DNA of 34,572 bases from Planctomycetaceae bacterium (GTDB lineage Bacteria; Planctomycetota; Planctomycetia; Pirellulales; UBA1268), in NCBI GenBank assembly GCA_947459185.1, contig CANHCU010000001.1:78463-113034 (forward strand), in the 5' to 3' direction. Both the position numbers and the translations under genes were made by a program. A model generated the notes under the pieces. That model did no database searches. It was given only the letters and a program-made list of their open reading frames with translations, and was not told where the DNA came from. The first letter of the stretch is position 1. Every line of letters starts with the position of its first letter. Below are positions 1 to 9,090 of the stretch, piece by piece.

Positions 1-648
1 GCGATCGGCCGCTGCCAGCAACTCGTCTACCTGTTCCGCACGCTGATAGCCGCCGGTCGCCTGCCCGAGGTGCCGATCTGGGTCGATTCACCGATGGCGG
101 TCGAGGCGACGGAAGTATTCCGCCGGCATGTGGCCGAGCACGATTTCACGGAGGCGAAGATGGCGGGCGTGGCCGAGGCAATGGCCTCGCCGTTTGTCCG
201 CATGGCGAAGACTGCGGCCGAGTCGAAGGCGATCAACGCCCACGAAGGGCCAGGGATCGTGATCGCCTCCAGCGGCATGATGAATGGCGGCCGCATCCTC
301 CACCATCTCGCCCAGCGGCTGCCCGACCCTAAAACGACGGTGCTGGTGGCGGGCTTCCAGGCGATTGGCACGCGGGGCCGGTCGCTCATTGACGGGGCCA
401 AATTTCTCCGCATCCACGGTCGCGACATTCCGGTCAAGGCGGTCGTGCGGCGGGTGGACGCCCTCTCGGGCCATGCCGACCGTCGCGAGATCGGTCGCTG
501 GGTGTCCGGCATGCCTGCGCCCCGAAAAACGTTCCTCGTCCATGGCGAGCCGCCTGCCGCCCGCGGCATGGCCGATTTCCTGCGGGAGACCCGCGGCTGG
601 GATGTGGAAATCCCAGCCATCGGCACCGTGGCCCGGCTGGATTCCTGA
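1..648 (+). CDS. Beta-CASP/RMMBL metallo-hydrolase (3' part, cut by left edge)
   Basis: The frame is open from base 1, so the start and the N-terminal metallo-beta-lactamase core with its metal-binding HxHxDH motif lie outside the window. The visible 215 residues match the second half of beta-CASP RNA-processing metallo-hydrolases. They include a WVDSPMA segment, SSGMMNGGRILHHL, GFQAIGTRGRSLIDG, then SGHADR of the RMMBL region and a late LVHGE motif. The His residues in SGHAD and HGE are family metal or catalytic ligands. Proteins of this type cut or trim RNA, but some bacterial homologues have no proven RNA substrate, so the substrate is unknown. The gene ends 51 bases before the LOG-family gene on the same strand, and the two could be co-transcribed. 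The family call is firm; the exact role is not. Confidence 0.88.
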   Translation, partial: AIGRCQQLVYLFRTLIAAGRLPEVPIWVDSPMAVEATEVFRRHVAEHDFTEAKMAGVAEAMASPFVRMAKTAAESKAINAHEGPGIVIASSGMMNGGRILHHLAQRLPDPKTTVLVAGFQAIGTRGRSLIDGAKFLRIHGRDIPVKAVVRRVDALSGHADRREIGRWVSGMPAPRKTFLVHGEPPAARGMADFLRETRGWDVEIPAIGTVARLDS

Positions 649-699
649 ATTGTTTCAACGAAAATCGCGTTCCACGTAGCGACGTCAGGGAGTACGACA

Positions 700-1905
700 A
701 TGGCGAAGACACCAAAGACATCCAAGACACCCGCAGCGAAGACACCCGCAGCGAGGACACCGCGGCAATCGGCACCAGCTCCCGTCACGGGACCGGTCGC
801 GGCTGGGCGCGTTCCCGTCGGTGAGCCCAGCTCACGGCCCAAGGCCTGCAGCATCCTGCCCGACACCACGCTCGGCGACGACGTGGCCCTGGTCGCGGAA
901 AACATGGAGAAAATCCTTTCCTCGCCCAGCTATAGCCTGGCCCAGGATGACCGACACCTGCTCGACAAGGCCGAGATGCGTGGCGTGCGGATGCTGCTCG
1001 AACTGGGTAAGCCAGAACTGGCCCTCCAGGCCGACAGCATCACCTCCACGGTGATCGTGTTTGGCGGCACGCAGATCGTGGAGCGGCCGGCGGCAGAGCG
1101 GCGGCTGTCGGAGGCTCGCCGCGCCATGGCGCGGGCGCAGAATACAGCCGCCGTCCCAGCGTCGGCGCATGCTTCAGCCGCCGTCCCAGCGTCGGCGCAT
1201 GCTTCAGCCGCCGTCCCAGCGTCGGCGCATGCTTCAGCCGCCGCCCCAGCGTCGGCGCATGCTTCAGCCGCCGTCCCAGCGTCGGCGCATGCTTCAGCCG
1301 CCGCCCCGTCGGCAGCGGGGGAAAGCCTTGCCCGTGAGCTCAAGCGGGCAGAACAGCTCCTCGCCTACTGCCGCTATTACGATGCGGCCCGTGAGTTTGC
1401 CCGATTGGTGTCGATCGACAACCAGTGCGACGATAAGCGTGACTACGTGATCATCACCGGCGGCGGGCCGGGCATCATGGAAGCGGCCAACCGTGGTGCC
1501 TTCGATGTCGGATGCAAGTCGATCGGCCTCAACATCAAGCTGCCCAGCGAGCAGCAGCCGAATCCGTTCATCACGCCGGAACTCTGCTTTCAGTTCAAGT
1601 ATTTTGCGCTGCGAAAGTTTCACTTCATCCTGCGGGCCGCCGCCGTCGTGCTCTTTCCAGGCGGCTTCGGTACGCTCGATGAGATGTTCGAGACGCTCAC
1701 CCTGCGGCAGACGCACCGCATGCAGCCGGTGCCGATCATCCTGTTCGGTCGCGACTATTGGTCGAAGGTGATCAACTTCCAGTTTCTCGCCGACAGTGGC
1801 GTGATCTCCGATGAGCACCTCAAGCTCTTCAGCTACGCCGAAACCCCCGAGGAGGCCTGGCAGCAGATCCTCGACTTCCATGAGACGATGAAGACGCAGG
1901 CGTAG
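700..1905 (+). CDS. LOG-family protein (lysine-decarboxylase-like fold) with Ala-rich repeat insert
   Basis: The ATG follows AGGGAG with a 7-base gap. The C-terminal half carries the LOG signatures: ITGGGPGIMEAANRGA (about residues 252-267) and PGGFGTLDE (about 320-328). In plants and some bacteria these motifs mark cytokinin riboside 5'-monophosphate phosphoribohydrolases; in many bacteria the substrate is a nucleotide of unknown identity. At 401 residues it is about twice the usual LOG length. The extra length is a Lys/Thr/Pro/Ala-rich N-terminal tail (KTPAAKTPAARTP) and an insert between the first Rossmann strand (VIVFGGTQI) and the GGGPGIMEA strand. The insert holds five perfect or near-perfect copies of AAVPASAHAS. 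The Rossmann core looks intact on both sides, so the repeat is probably a flexible surface loop. The product is probably cytosolic, as I see no signal peptide. Confidence 0.85.
   Translation: MAKTPKTSKTPAAKTPAARTPRQSAPAPVTGPVAAGRVPVGEPSSRPKACSILPDTTLGDDVALVAENMEKILSSPSYSLAQDDRHLLDKAEMRGVRMLLELGKPELALQADSITSTVIVFGGTQIVERPAAERRLSEARRAMARAQNTAAVPASAHASAAVPASAHASAAVPASAHASAAAPASAHASAAVPASAHASAAAPSAAGESLARELKRAEQLLAYCRYYDAAREFARLVSIDNQCDDKRDYVIITGGGPGIMEAANRGAFDVGCKSIGLNIKLPSEQQPNPFITPELCFQFKYFALRKFHFILRAAAVVLFPGGFGTLDEMFETLTLRQTHRMQPVPIILFGRDYWSKVINFQFLADSGVISDEHLKLFSYAETPEEAWQQILDFHETMKTQA
1147..1310 (+). repeat. 30-bp in-frame minisatellite, five copies plus a partial copy
   Basis: Five head-to-tail 30-bp units start at 1147, 1177, 1207, 1237 and 1267, followed by a partial sixth. 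Each encodes AAVPASAHAS. The fourth unit differs by one base (Val to Ala codon), as does the partial copy. The period is a multiple of three, so gain or loss of units keeps the LOG reading frame. There are no spacers, so this is not a CRISPR. A smaller 15-bp duplication (725-754, encoding the KTPAA motif) lies upstream in the same gene. Confidence 0.95.
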
Positions 1906-1988
1906 GTGATCAAGATGCCGACCCGGCCGACCTGGAGGACAGGGCTGAACGGCCGCTGCTGACCCATACGCTTTCCCGGAGACGCTTG

Positions 1989-2723
1989 ATGCACGAACCA
2001 CTTGCCTTCATCCCCGGAGCCGTGGCGCAGACGGGCCGCGTGGCGCTGGTCACGGGCGGTGAACGAGGCATGGGAGCGTCGGTCGTGCGGGCATTGGCCT
2101 CGCGCGGCTATGCCGTGGCGATCCACGCCCACGGGTCGCTCCAGGAGGCCCGCTCGCTGGCTGATCAGCTCGCCGCGGCTGGCGTGCCGAGTCTGGCCGT
2201 CACGGCGAACCTCCGCGATGAGGGGCCGGTGCGGGCCATGGTGCAACGCGTGGCCGATCACTTCGGTCGCATCGATGCGGTAGTGACCTGCGCCGCGATC
2301 CGGCATGCCGGACCTCTGGAGGAGGTAACGGCCGACGACCTGCGGACCCACTTCGACATCAACTGCGTGGGCACGTTCGTGGCGGCGCAGGAGGCGGGGG
2401 CCTTCATGGTCCGCCAGGCCGAGGGCGGCTGCATCGTCACGTTGGCTGATTCAGCGATAGACCACCCCACAACCAACGCGGCCGCCTTCCTGCCAAGCCA
2501 GGGGGCGATTCCCGCCATGACGCGGAGTCTGGCGGTGGAGTTTGCCGCCCGTAATCCGCGGGTGCGGGTCAACTGCGTGGTCGCAGACACGACGCTTCCT
2601 CGCGAGGGGACTCCCGAACACGTCGCCCATGCGGTCCTATTTCTCATTGAAAACGATTTCGTCACCGGCGTCTGCCTGCCGGTGGACGGCGGCCACCCGT
2701 CCTCGCAAGGCTCGCTTTCCTAG
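1989..2723 (+). CDS. SDR-fold protein lacking the catalytic Tyr and Lys
   Basis: This is a 244-residue short-chain dehydrogenase/reductase fold. I use the ATG at 1989, which follows GGAG by 7 bases; an in-frame TTG at 1986 lies just before it. The cofactor motif TGGERGMG (residues 22-29), the helix-4 Asn (INCVGTF, N125) and the C-terminal FVTGVCLPVDGG are all present. The active site is not. Aligned with FabG-type enzymes without gaps, the YxxxK motif reads FLPSQ, so Tyr becomes Phe167 and Lys becomes Gln171, and the catalytic Ser position is Asp154 with Ser155 next to it. It may bind a nucleotide without classical redox activity, or use other chemistry. It ends 14 bases before the converging histidine kinase gene. 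The fold call is firm; the function is unknown. Confidence 0.85.
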   Translation: MHEPLAFIPGAVAQTGRVALVTGGERGMGASVVRALASRGYAVAIHAHGSLQEARSLADQLAAAGVPSLAVTANLRDEGPVRAMVQRVADHFGRIDAVVTCAAIRHAGPLEEVTADDLRTHFDINCVGTFVAAQEAGAFMVRQAEGGCIVTLADSAIDHPTTNAAAFLPSQGAIPAMTRSLAVEFAARNPRVRVNCVVADTTLPREGTPEHVAHAVLFLIENDFVTGVCLPVDGGHPSSQGSLS

Positions 2724-2737
2724 CCGATGCTTCCTCA

Positions 2738-4522
2738 TCATGGCAGGCGGATCGTGAACGTGCTGCCCACGCCCGGTTCACTCTCCACGGCCACCGTGCC
2801 GCCGTGGGCCTGCACGATGTGCTTGACGATCGACAGGCCCAAACCCGTGCCGCCGAGCTTGCGGCTGCGGGCCTTGTCCACGCGATAAAACCGCTCGAAG
2901 AGCCGTGGCAGATGTTCGGCCTCGACGCCACAGCCCTCATCGCGAACCGTGATGAGGACTGCCCCGCCGCGGTCGGCCGCTCGCGTCTCGACGCCGACCG
3001 TGATCCAGATCGTACGGCCGGGATCGCTGTACTTGATGGCATTGTCAACGAGGTTGATCAGCGCCTGCTCCAGGAGCGGCGCGTTGATCTCCGCCTCGAT
3101 GTGAGGATCGCAGGAGACATCGAGCTGGATGGAGCGGTCGCTGGCCCGTGGCAGGCAGTCGACCGTCACGGCGGAGAGCAGATCGGCCAGCAGCACCGCC
3201 TCGCGCGGTAGGTTGCCCGTGCCTTCGCTCTGCTCGATCCGGGAGAGAGCGAGAAGATCTTCGATGATCGACGCGAGCCGGTCGGCCTGTCGCGCGATGA
3301 TGCTGAGAAATCGGCGCTGGTCGGCCGGGTCATCGCCCGCCCCATCGAGCAATGTCTCCACGAAGCCCTTGATCGAGGAGATCGGCGTTTTCAGTTCGTG
3401 TGACACGTTGGCGACAAAATCGCGGCGGACGTTCTCCAGCCGCTGCATGGCTGTCACGTCGTTCAAGACGATCACGGCCCCGCCTTCCCCCGAAAGATCC
3501 CGCAGCGCCGTGCCGCGCAGGCGGATCGTACGGTCGCGGCCGCCGCGGAGCAGGAGATCGTCCTCGACCGGTTCGCGGCAGTCGATCGCCCGCAGCGCAA
3601 ATCGCCGCAGGTCGGGGTTACGGACAACCTCCTGCAGTGGGCGACGGATGGCGCGATCGGAGTCCACGGCGAGCAGCTCCGCCGCCGCGCGGTTGATTCC
3701 CACGACCCGCTGCCGGGCATCGATGGCGAGCACGCCCTCCATCATGCTGCCGAGAACCGCCTCCTGCTGGCTGCCCTGCCTGCCGATCGTGAGCCCGCGT
3801 TCGACGAGCTGTTCACGGAGCGATGTAATCGCGTCGGCGAGTTCGGCGAGCTCCGCCGATTCTGCCGCCGGAATGGGAGCGCTGACGTCGCCATCGGCCA
3901 GCCGCGCCGCGGCCATCGACAGGTCGGCCACCGGCCGAGCGAGTCGGCTGGCCACCGCGAGGCCGGCGGCCGACGCCGCCGCCGCCCACACCAGGAAGCC
4001 GAGCAACAGCCACCGCAGGGACCGCGCCAACTCGGCGTCGGAATCGACCGTGTCTGCCGTGACGCGGACGATGCCTGCGGGATGTCCGACCGGACCGATG
4101 GGTGCGGCCACCACGAGAATCCGTTTGCCGGCGGCGGCATCGTAGCGGCTGGACCGGGCGATCCGTCCGGCGCGGGCCTCTTCGACGAGCGCATCAGCCG
4201 GAACAGACCGCTCCCCCACGATGCCACCCGGGGCGGACGTGGCCAGCACGGTACCGTCGGGGGCGAGCAGGTCCATTCGGGCTCGCGTACCGCCGGCCAT
4301 CCGTCGCGCGGCGTCGGAGAACGCGATGGGATCGACCGCTTCGGCCCGATCGGGAAAGATCACGGTCAGCCCCGTCGCCACGTCAGCCACCCGCTGCAGC
4401 TGAGAGGCATCGGCCAGCCGGGCCAACTGCACGCTTGCCATCCAGAAGCAGCCGACCAAGCCTGCCGCGACCATCGCGCAGAAGCCCGCGAACACATGCC
4501 ATACGAACCGCGAGCGGGCCAT
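2738..4522 (-). CDS. phoR: PhoR-like membrane sensor histidine kinase
   Basis: The 594-residue protein has a first transmembrane segment at about residues 10-35, an extracytoplasmic sensor stretch to about 165, and a second transmembrane segment at about 170-193. A HAMP-like linker, a PAS domain (about 255-360), a HisKA domain with phospho-acceptor His375 in VSHELKTP, and an HATPase_c domain follow. The ATPase has the N-box NLVDNAIKYSD, the G1-like DEGCGVE, the F-box-like FERFYRVD and the G2 box GGTGLGLSI. The gene lies 76 bases downstream of its response regulator on the same strand, so the two form a pair. The layout matches PhoR of the phosphate-limitation system. No pst or phoU gene is in the window, so the phosphate stimulus is inferred from family resemblance only. 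Confidence 0.9.
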   Translation of the reverse strand: MARSRFVWHVFAGFCAMVAAGLVGCFWMASVQLARLADASQLQRVADVATGLTVIFPDRAEAVDPIAFSDAARRMAGGTRARMDLLAPDGTVLATSAPGGIVGERSVPADALVEEARAGRIARSSRYDAAAGKRILVVAAPIGPVGHPAGIVRVTADTVDSDAELARSLRWLLLGFLVWAAAASAAGLAVASRLARPVADLSMAAARLADGDVSAPIPAAESAELAELADAITSLREQLVERGLTIGRQGSQQEAVLGSMMEGVLAIDARQRVVGINRAAAELLAVDSDRAIRRPLQEVVRNPDLRRFALRAIDCREPVEDDLLLRGGRDRTIRLRGTALRDLSGEGGAVIVLNDVTAMQRLENVRRDFVANVSHELKTPISSIKGFVETLLDGAGDDPADQRRFLSIIARQADRLASIIEDLLALSRIEQSEGTGNLPREAVLLADLLSAVTVDCLPRASDRSIQLDVSCDPHIEAEINAPLLEQALINLVDNAIKYSDPGRTIWITVGVETRAADRGGAVLITVRDEGCGVEAEHLPRLFERFYRVDKARSRKLGGTGLGLSIVKHIVQAHGGTVAVESEPGVGSTFTIRLP

Positions 4523-4598
4523 GAAAAACTACGCGAAAGCTGCGAAGGACTGCGAACGACCGGAACGGACTGGGAAGGACTCTCGACCGAGACTCGTG

Positions 4599-5288
4599 CT
4601 ACGCCCGGAACCGGTATCCCACGCCACGGACGGTTTCGATGTAGGACCCGAACTCGCCGAGTTTCTTGCGCAGGCCGGCGACTTGCACGTCCACCGACCG
4701 CTCCGTCACAGGATAATCCTCCCCCTTGACCGCGTCGACGATCTGCGTGCGGGTGTAGGCCCACCCCGGCCTCTTGGCCAGGAATTGCAGCAGGGCAAAC
4801 TCGGTGTAGGTCAGCTCGACCGGCACGCCGGCCAGAGTCACCTCGTGCCGGCCGGCGTGGATCGAGAGTTCATGGACGTCGAGCGTCGTTTCCTGTTCCG
4901 CCTTGGAGTCGGCCTCCTTGCGTCGCAGGAGCGCCTTGACGCGGGCCGAGAGCACCCGCGGGCTGAACGGCTTGGCTATATAGTCGTCGGCGCCCCGCTC
5001 GAGGCCGGCGACCATGTCGCTCTCCTCCCCCTTGGCTGTCAGCATGATGATGGGGATATCACGGGTCTTGGGATCGCTCTTGAGCCGACGGCAGACCTCG
5101 AGTCCGTCTACGGCCGGGAGCATCCAGTCGAGGACGATCAGGTCGGGCGGCTGCTTCCGCGCGGTCTTGAGCGCATCTTCGCCGGTGCCCACGCACTGCA
5201 CGCGATAGCCGTCCTTGGAGAGCTTGTAGCTCACCAACTCCAGCAGGTCTTCCTCGTCATCGACCACGAGTATCTGTTGACCGGCCAT
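4599..5288 (-). CDS. phoB: PhoB-like OmpR-family response regulator
   Basis: The 229 residues comprise a receiver domain followed by a winged-helix DNA-binding domain. In the receiver, the acidic pair is Asp10/Asp11, the phosphorylation site is Asp54 (IVLDWMLP), the switch Thr is Thr84 and the conserved Lys is Lys106 (AKPFSP). The C-terminal half (about 130-227) carries the OmpR/PhoB pattern: LTYTEFALLQFLAKRPG, then VTERSVDVQVAGLRKKLG and a terminal VRGVGYRF. It is upstream of the kinase gene on the same strand, so phosphotransfer from that kinase is expected. The receiver and effector are both complete and look functional. The target genes cannot be read from this window. Confidence 0.92.
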   Translation of the reverse strand: MAGQQILVVDDEEDLLELVSYKLSKDGYRVQCVGTGEDALKTARKQPPDLIVLDWMLPAVDGLEVCRRLKSDPKTRDIPIIMLTAKGEESDMVAGLERGADDYIAKPFSPRVLSARVKALLRRKEADSKAEQETTLDVHELSIHAGRHEVTLAGVPVELTYTEFALLQFLAKRPGWAYTRTQIVDAVKGEDYPVTERSVDVQVAGLRKKLGEFGSYIETVRGVGYRFRA

Positions 5289-5422
5289 CAGGGGATCTCT
5301 TTCTGTGCCCCAGGGGAGGCGTAGACACGTTCCACACAGGGTTGTGGTAGTCGAGGGCCGTTAGGGTTTTGTGAGGCGTGGCGAACGGCTGTCTCTCCCG
5401 AAACGGTCTGGCTGGCGTGCTG

Positions 5423-8400
5423 TCACGAGAGCAGCATCTCGACATCCTCGGCCGTCAGGCTCGACACCATGCTGTCGTCGGCGCGAACGATCGACTCGGC
5501 GAGTTCCCGCTTGCGATCCTGGAGTGCGACGATCTTCTCCTCGACCGTGTCCCGCGCGATCAGTCGGTAGGCGAAGACTCGTCGAGTCTGGCCGATGCGA
5601 TGGGCTCGGTCCACTGCCTGAGCCTCGACCGCCGGATTCCACCACGGATCGAGGATGTAGATGTAGTCGGCAGCGGTGAGGTTGAGCCCCTGACCACCTG
5701 CCTTCAGGCTCACAAGGAACAGGCGGCATTCGGCGTCTTCCTGGAACCGTTGCACGCGTGCCTGTCGGTCGGTCGTCTTGCCGTCGAGGTATTCGTAGGT
5801 GATGGCACGCTCGTCGAGCCGGCGTCGGACGATCGACAGGAAGCTGGTGAACTGGCTGAACACGAGCACCTTGTGGCCCTCGTCGATCACTTCCGAGAGC
5901 TGCTCCAGCAGCGTGTCGAGCTTGGCCGCCGGCTCGTCAAGGCGGGCGGGATCGACGAGACCGGGATGGCAGGCCGTCTGCCGCAGCCGCAGGAGCGCCT
6001 CGAGCACCGCGATCCGCGACCGGCCGATGCCCATGCGGCCGATCCGGCCCGAGAGTTCCACGCGGTAGTGCTCACGCAATTCGTCGTAGGCCTTCCGCTG
6101 CTCCTCGCCGAGTTCGCAGAACAGCGTTTGTTCGGTCTTCTCCGGCAGGTCGGAAAGCACCTGCTTCTTGGTCCGCCGCAGCAGGTAGGGCCGGACGGCG
6201 CGTGCCACCACCTCGGAGCTCGTGCGGCCGCCGGCCAGAAACCGCTTGAGCCGGGTGGCGCTGCCGAGCTGGCCGGGATTGAGAAACTCGAAGATGCTCC
6301 AGAGTTCGCCGATGTGGTTCTCCACCGGCGTGCCGGTGAGGGCCAGGCGATGGCGGGCCCGCAGGAGACGGCAGGCCTTCGCCGCCTGACTGGAGGCGTT
6401 CTTGATCGACTGCGCCTCGTCGAGCACGACATAATCGAACTCGATCTCGCGGTGGTTGATGATGTCGCGGCGCAGCGTGCCGTAGGTGGTGAGAATGATG
6501 TCGTGGTCCGCCAGCGACCCTGCCTCATCGACCCGGGCGTTGCCCGTGTAATTGAGCACCCGCAACGACGGCGCGAACTTGCGGGCCTCCTCGATCCAGT
6601 TGAATACGAGGCTTTTCGGCACGATGACCAGCGACGGGCGATGCGCGATGCCACCGGCGGTGAGCAGTGTCTGCCGCCGAACAAACATCGCCAGCACCTG
6701 GATCGTCTTACCGAGACCCATGTCGTCGGCAAGGCAGCCACCCAGCCCCATCCGCTCGAGGAACGTAAGCCAGCCGAGCCCCTCCCGCTGATAATGTCGG
6801 AGCGTTCCTTGAAAGCCCTCCGGCTCATCCTCGGCCTCGGGCCGCTCTCCCCGGGACAGTTCGTCGCGAATCCGTTCGAACGCCTCATCGACATGCGACT
6901 GCGGCTGGCCCGCCAACAGGGCATCGAGCAGCGCCATCTGGATCCGGCCATACCGCAGGCGGCCATCATGCTTCTGCGCGAGCACCGCCATCGGCTCGAT
7001 CTGTGCCGCCAGCGAGTCGGGCAGGATTCCCAGCGAACCATCCGACAGCTCCACGGAGCGGCTCCCCTTGGCGAGCGCCTCGAGTAAGGCGGGGAGATCG
7101 GCCGTGACGCCGCCGAAGTCGATCGCTGCCGAAAGTTCGAACCAGTCGATCCCACTGGTCACGTTCCAAGCCACGCTGCCGGCCGGCCTGTAGCGGCGGC
7201 CGGAAACCTCCACCGTCCAGCCCGCCGCGGCCAGTTGCGACACGGAGGCGTCGAGCCGGGCGCGGGCGATCTCAACGTGGTGGCCCACTTCGGCCGCATC
7301 CGAATCGCCGAACCGTGGGGGCGTGCCACCATACCGCGGCAGCATGGCGATCGCATCCCGCTCCGCGGCCCGGTCGCGGCGCACGAGGATCCGTCGCGCG
7401 GGGTCGGTTGCGCCGCCGGCAGGCTCGTCGGCGGCAACCAGGATGCCGGCGTAATCGAACCAGATCCGACCTGCGAGCTGGACCCGAGGCGTCGAACGGC
7501 GCCGCGTCGGCCTCACCGCACGACCGCCGCCATCCTCGTCGGGCGGCAGCCCGTCCTCTTCGGAATCGAGGCTGACACTGGGCGAGTCGTCGAGGACGAG
7601 CTTGGGACGGGCCGCCCCCGACTCGATCCGCCAGCCGGTCCAGCCTGGCAGCTCCAGCCGTGGCAGATCGGCCAGTATCGCCAGTCTGTCGATGAGGCCG
7701 TCAACCTGAGCGCCCGAGAATTCGATCGGACCGCGTCGTTCAAACTGTTCCATCCAGCCGCCCGTCCCGGCCACGGTCAGCCGGGCCAGTCGATCCTCGA
7801 ACACGATCAGCCCCGACCGTAGGATCGCCCGAGGGGTCCGCAGGTCTTTCCGCTCACTGCCGCGGACGAGCATGCCGCGGAGTGTCGCCCTGCCGGGCCG
7901 CGGCAACGGCTTGCCCTCGGCGGCCAAGTCGGCGATGGTCTCGGCGCGGGTGCTCGCGACGTCGTCCGGCTCGAGCACGAGCGCAAATTCCCAGGGACGG
8001 CCGCCGTCCCACACCAAGGGTATGACGAGGTCAGGGTTCCGCCTCGGCTCGGGCTGCAGCACGAGCCGGCCGGTTTCACAGAGCATCGCCAGGTGCGTGG
8101 CCGCCGATTGCGAGCTGACCACCACGCGGGCGATCGTCCGCCGCTCCAGCGGCTCGGTGCCGCCGAGCTCACCCACGGCGATGGCCCCGACGAGTTGCGC
8201 TAGGATCGACCGCTCCTGGGCATCGAGCTGGTCGAGTTCCACCTGCCCCGGGCCGATCACGATGGGCCGGGGCCGGCCGGTGGCGTTGCCCGCCACGTCG
8301 AGTTGCATCCGCCCGGGGACGAGAACGGCTGCCCGGGCATCCGCCGAAGCGGCCAGATCGAGCAGAAAGATGACCGCGCCGGCCGACTTGCGGCTGTCGG

Positions 8401-8977
8401 TGATCGTGACCATGCGATCGCGCACGGCCGGCTCGACGAGCCGTCGGCGTTCGTCGAGTTCGGCCGCCCAGGCGGGCAGTCGCGTCGATCCCGCGCGGCT
8501 GCCCGCGACGGCCGGGGTTGTCACCGGGGGTGACACGTTCCGCACTGCTGGGGCTCGAGAGGCTCCTTGTTCCGCATGCGAATCGTCGTCGTCAGGACTC
8601 GTGTCGTCCTCGGACGCCTGCTCTTCATGGTCATCAGCCGGCACGATGTCGAGCGCCAGCGGGGTGTGGTCGTGCAGGTTCGAAAACAGTCCGCGGCGAT
8701 CGATCTCGAGCAACACGGCGGCCAGCAGTGCGCACGGCTTGCCGGTTCGCCCCACCGGGCTTGTGGAGTGGCTTTCGAGCGACATGCCTCCCTTGCGCCG
8801 GGCCGAGAGTTCCAGCCGCACCTGGTGAGTCTCGCCGTCGTCGCCGTCGATGGTCGCATGCACCTGACCGACCCGCGGACACCAGACCCGCTTGAGCACG
8901 ATTGCCCGCGCCGTGGCGACGTCAGCGGGTTCGAACAGTTTGAACAGGCGTTTTTCGAGGCTCGTCATGCGGCACAT
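5423..8977 (-). CDS. SNF2-family DEAD/DEAH-box helicase
   Basis: This 1184-residue protein has the SNF2 ATPase in its C-terminal 450 residues. The Walker A motif is ADDMGLGKT (about residue 750), the Walker B motif is the DEAQ variant (about 852), and motif III is LTGTPVENHIGELWS. The second RecA lobe has LVFSQFTSF, SLKAGGQGLNLTAADYI and the arginine-finger motif AVDRAHRIGQ. The long N-terminal part resembles the bacterial SNF2 N-terminal region. Its first 110 residues include GKPCALLAAVLL, which looks like the tail of a SWIM zinc finger whose other Cys and His ligands are missing. Family members are ATP-driven translocases on DNA or RNA polymerase recyclers; the exact job here is unknown. 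No methylase or nuclease gene lies beside it. No clear ribosome-binding site marks the start, and ATG 8968 is an alternative. Confidence 0.9.
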   Translation of the reverse strand: MCRMTSLEKRLFKLFEPADVATARAIVLKRVWCPRVGQVHATIDGDDGETHQVRLELSARRKGGMSLESHSTSPVGRTGKPCALLAAVLLEIDRRGLFSNLHDHTPLALDIVPADDHEEQASEDDTSPDDDDSHAEQGASRAPAVRNVSPPVTTPAVAGSRAGSTRLPAWAAELDERRRLVEPAVRDRMVTITDSRKSAGAVIFLLDLAASADARAAVLVPGRMQLDVAGNATGRPRPIVIGPGQVELDQLDAQERSILAQLVGAIAVGELGGTEPLERRTIARVVVSSQSAATHLAMLCETGRLVLQPEPRRNPDLVIPLVWDGGRPWEFALVLEPDDVASTRAETIADLAAEGKPLPRPGRATLRGMLVRGSERKDLRTPRAILRSGLIVFEDRLARLTVAGTGGWMEQFERRGPIEFSGAQVDGLIDRLAILADLPRLELPGWTGWRIESGAARPKLVLDDSPSVSLDSEEDGLPPDEDGGGRAVRPTRRRSTPRVQLAGRIWFDYAGILVAADEPAGGATDPARRILVRRDRAAERDAIAMLPRYGGTPPRFGDSDAAEVGHHVEIARARLDASVSQLAAAGWTVEVSGRRYRPAGSVAWNVTSGIDWFELSAAIDFGGVTADLPALLEALAKGSRSVELSDGSLGILPDSLAAQIEPMAVLAQKHDGRLRYGRIQMALLDALLAGQPQSHVDEAFERIRDELSRGERPEAEDEPEGFQGTLRHYQREGLGWLTFLERMGLGGCLADDMGLGKTIQVLAMFVRRQTLLTAGGIAHRPSLVIVPKSLVFNWIEEARKFAPSLRVLNYTGNARVDEAGSLADHDIILTTYGTLRRDIINHREIEFDYVVLDEAQSIKNASSQAAKACRLLRARHRLALTGTPVENHIGELWSIFEFLNPGQLGSATRLKRFLAGGRTSSEVVARAVRPYLLRRTKKQVLSDLPEKTEQTLFCELGEEQRKAYDELREHYRVELSGRIGRMGIGRSRIAVLEALLRLRQTACHPGLVDPARLDEPAAKLDTLLEQLSEVIDEGHKVLVFSQFTSFLSIVRRRLDERAITYEYLDGKTTDRQARVQRFQEDAECRLFLVSLKAGGQGLNLTAADYIYILDPWWNPAVEAQAVDRAHRIGQTRRVFAYRLIARDTVEEKIVALQDRKRELAESIVRADDSMVSSLTAEDVEMLLS

Positions 8978-9090
8978 ACCAGGGGGGAAAGTGGTTGCGC
9001 ACGACGCAACGGCACCGGGACCGTTTTGCGCGCAACACGCTGTTGTACCCCGCCGGGGCCTCGTCTGGCGAGTGGCTGGCCTCTTGGCGG

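Noticed and set aside
1147-1310. Possible CRISPR array
   Set aside because: The units are directly contiguous, in frame with a gene, and encode a regular peptide repeat.
5378-7087. Plus-strand open frame of 569 residues opposite the SNF2 gene
   Set aside because: Shadow of the helicase coding strand; composition is atypical and no motif is visible.
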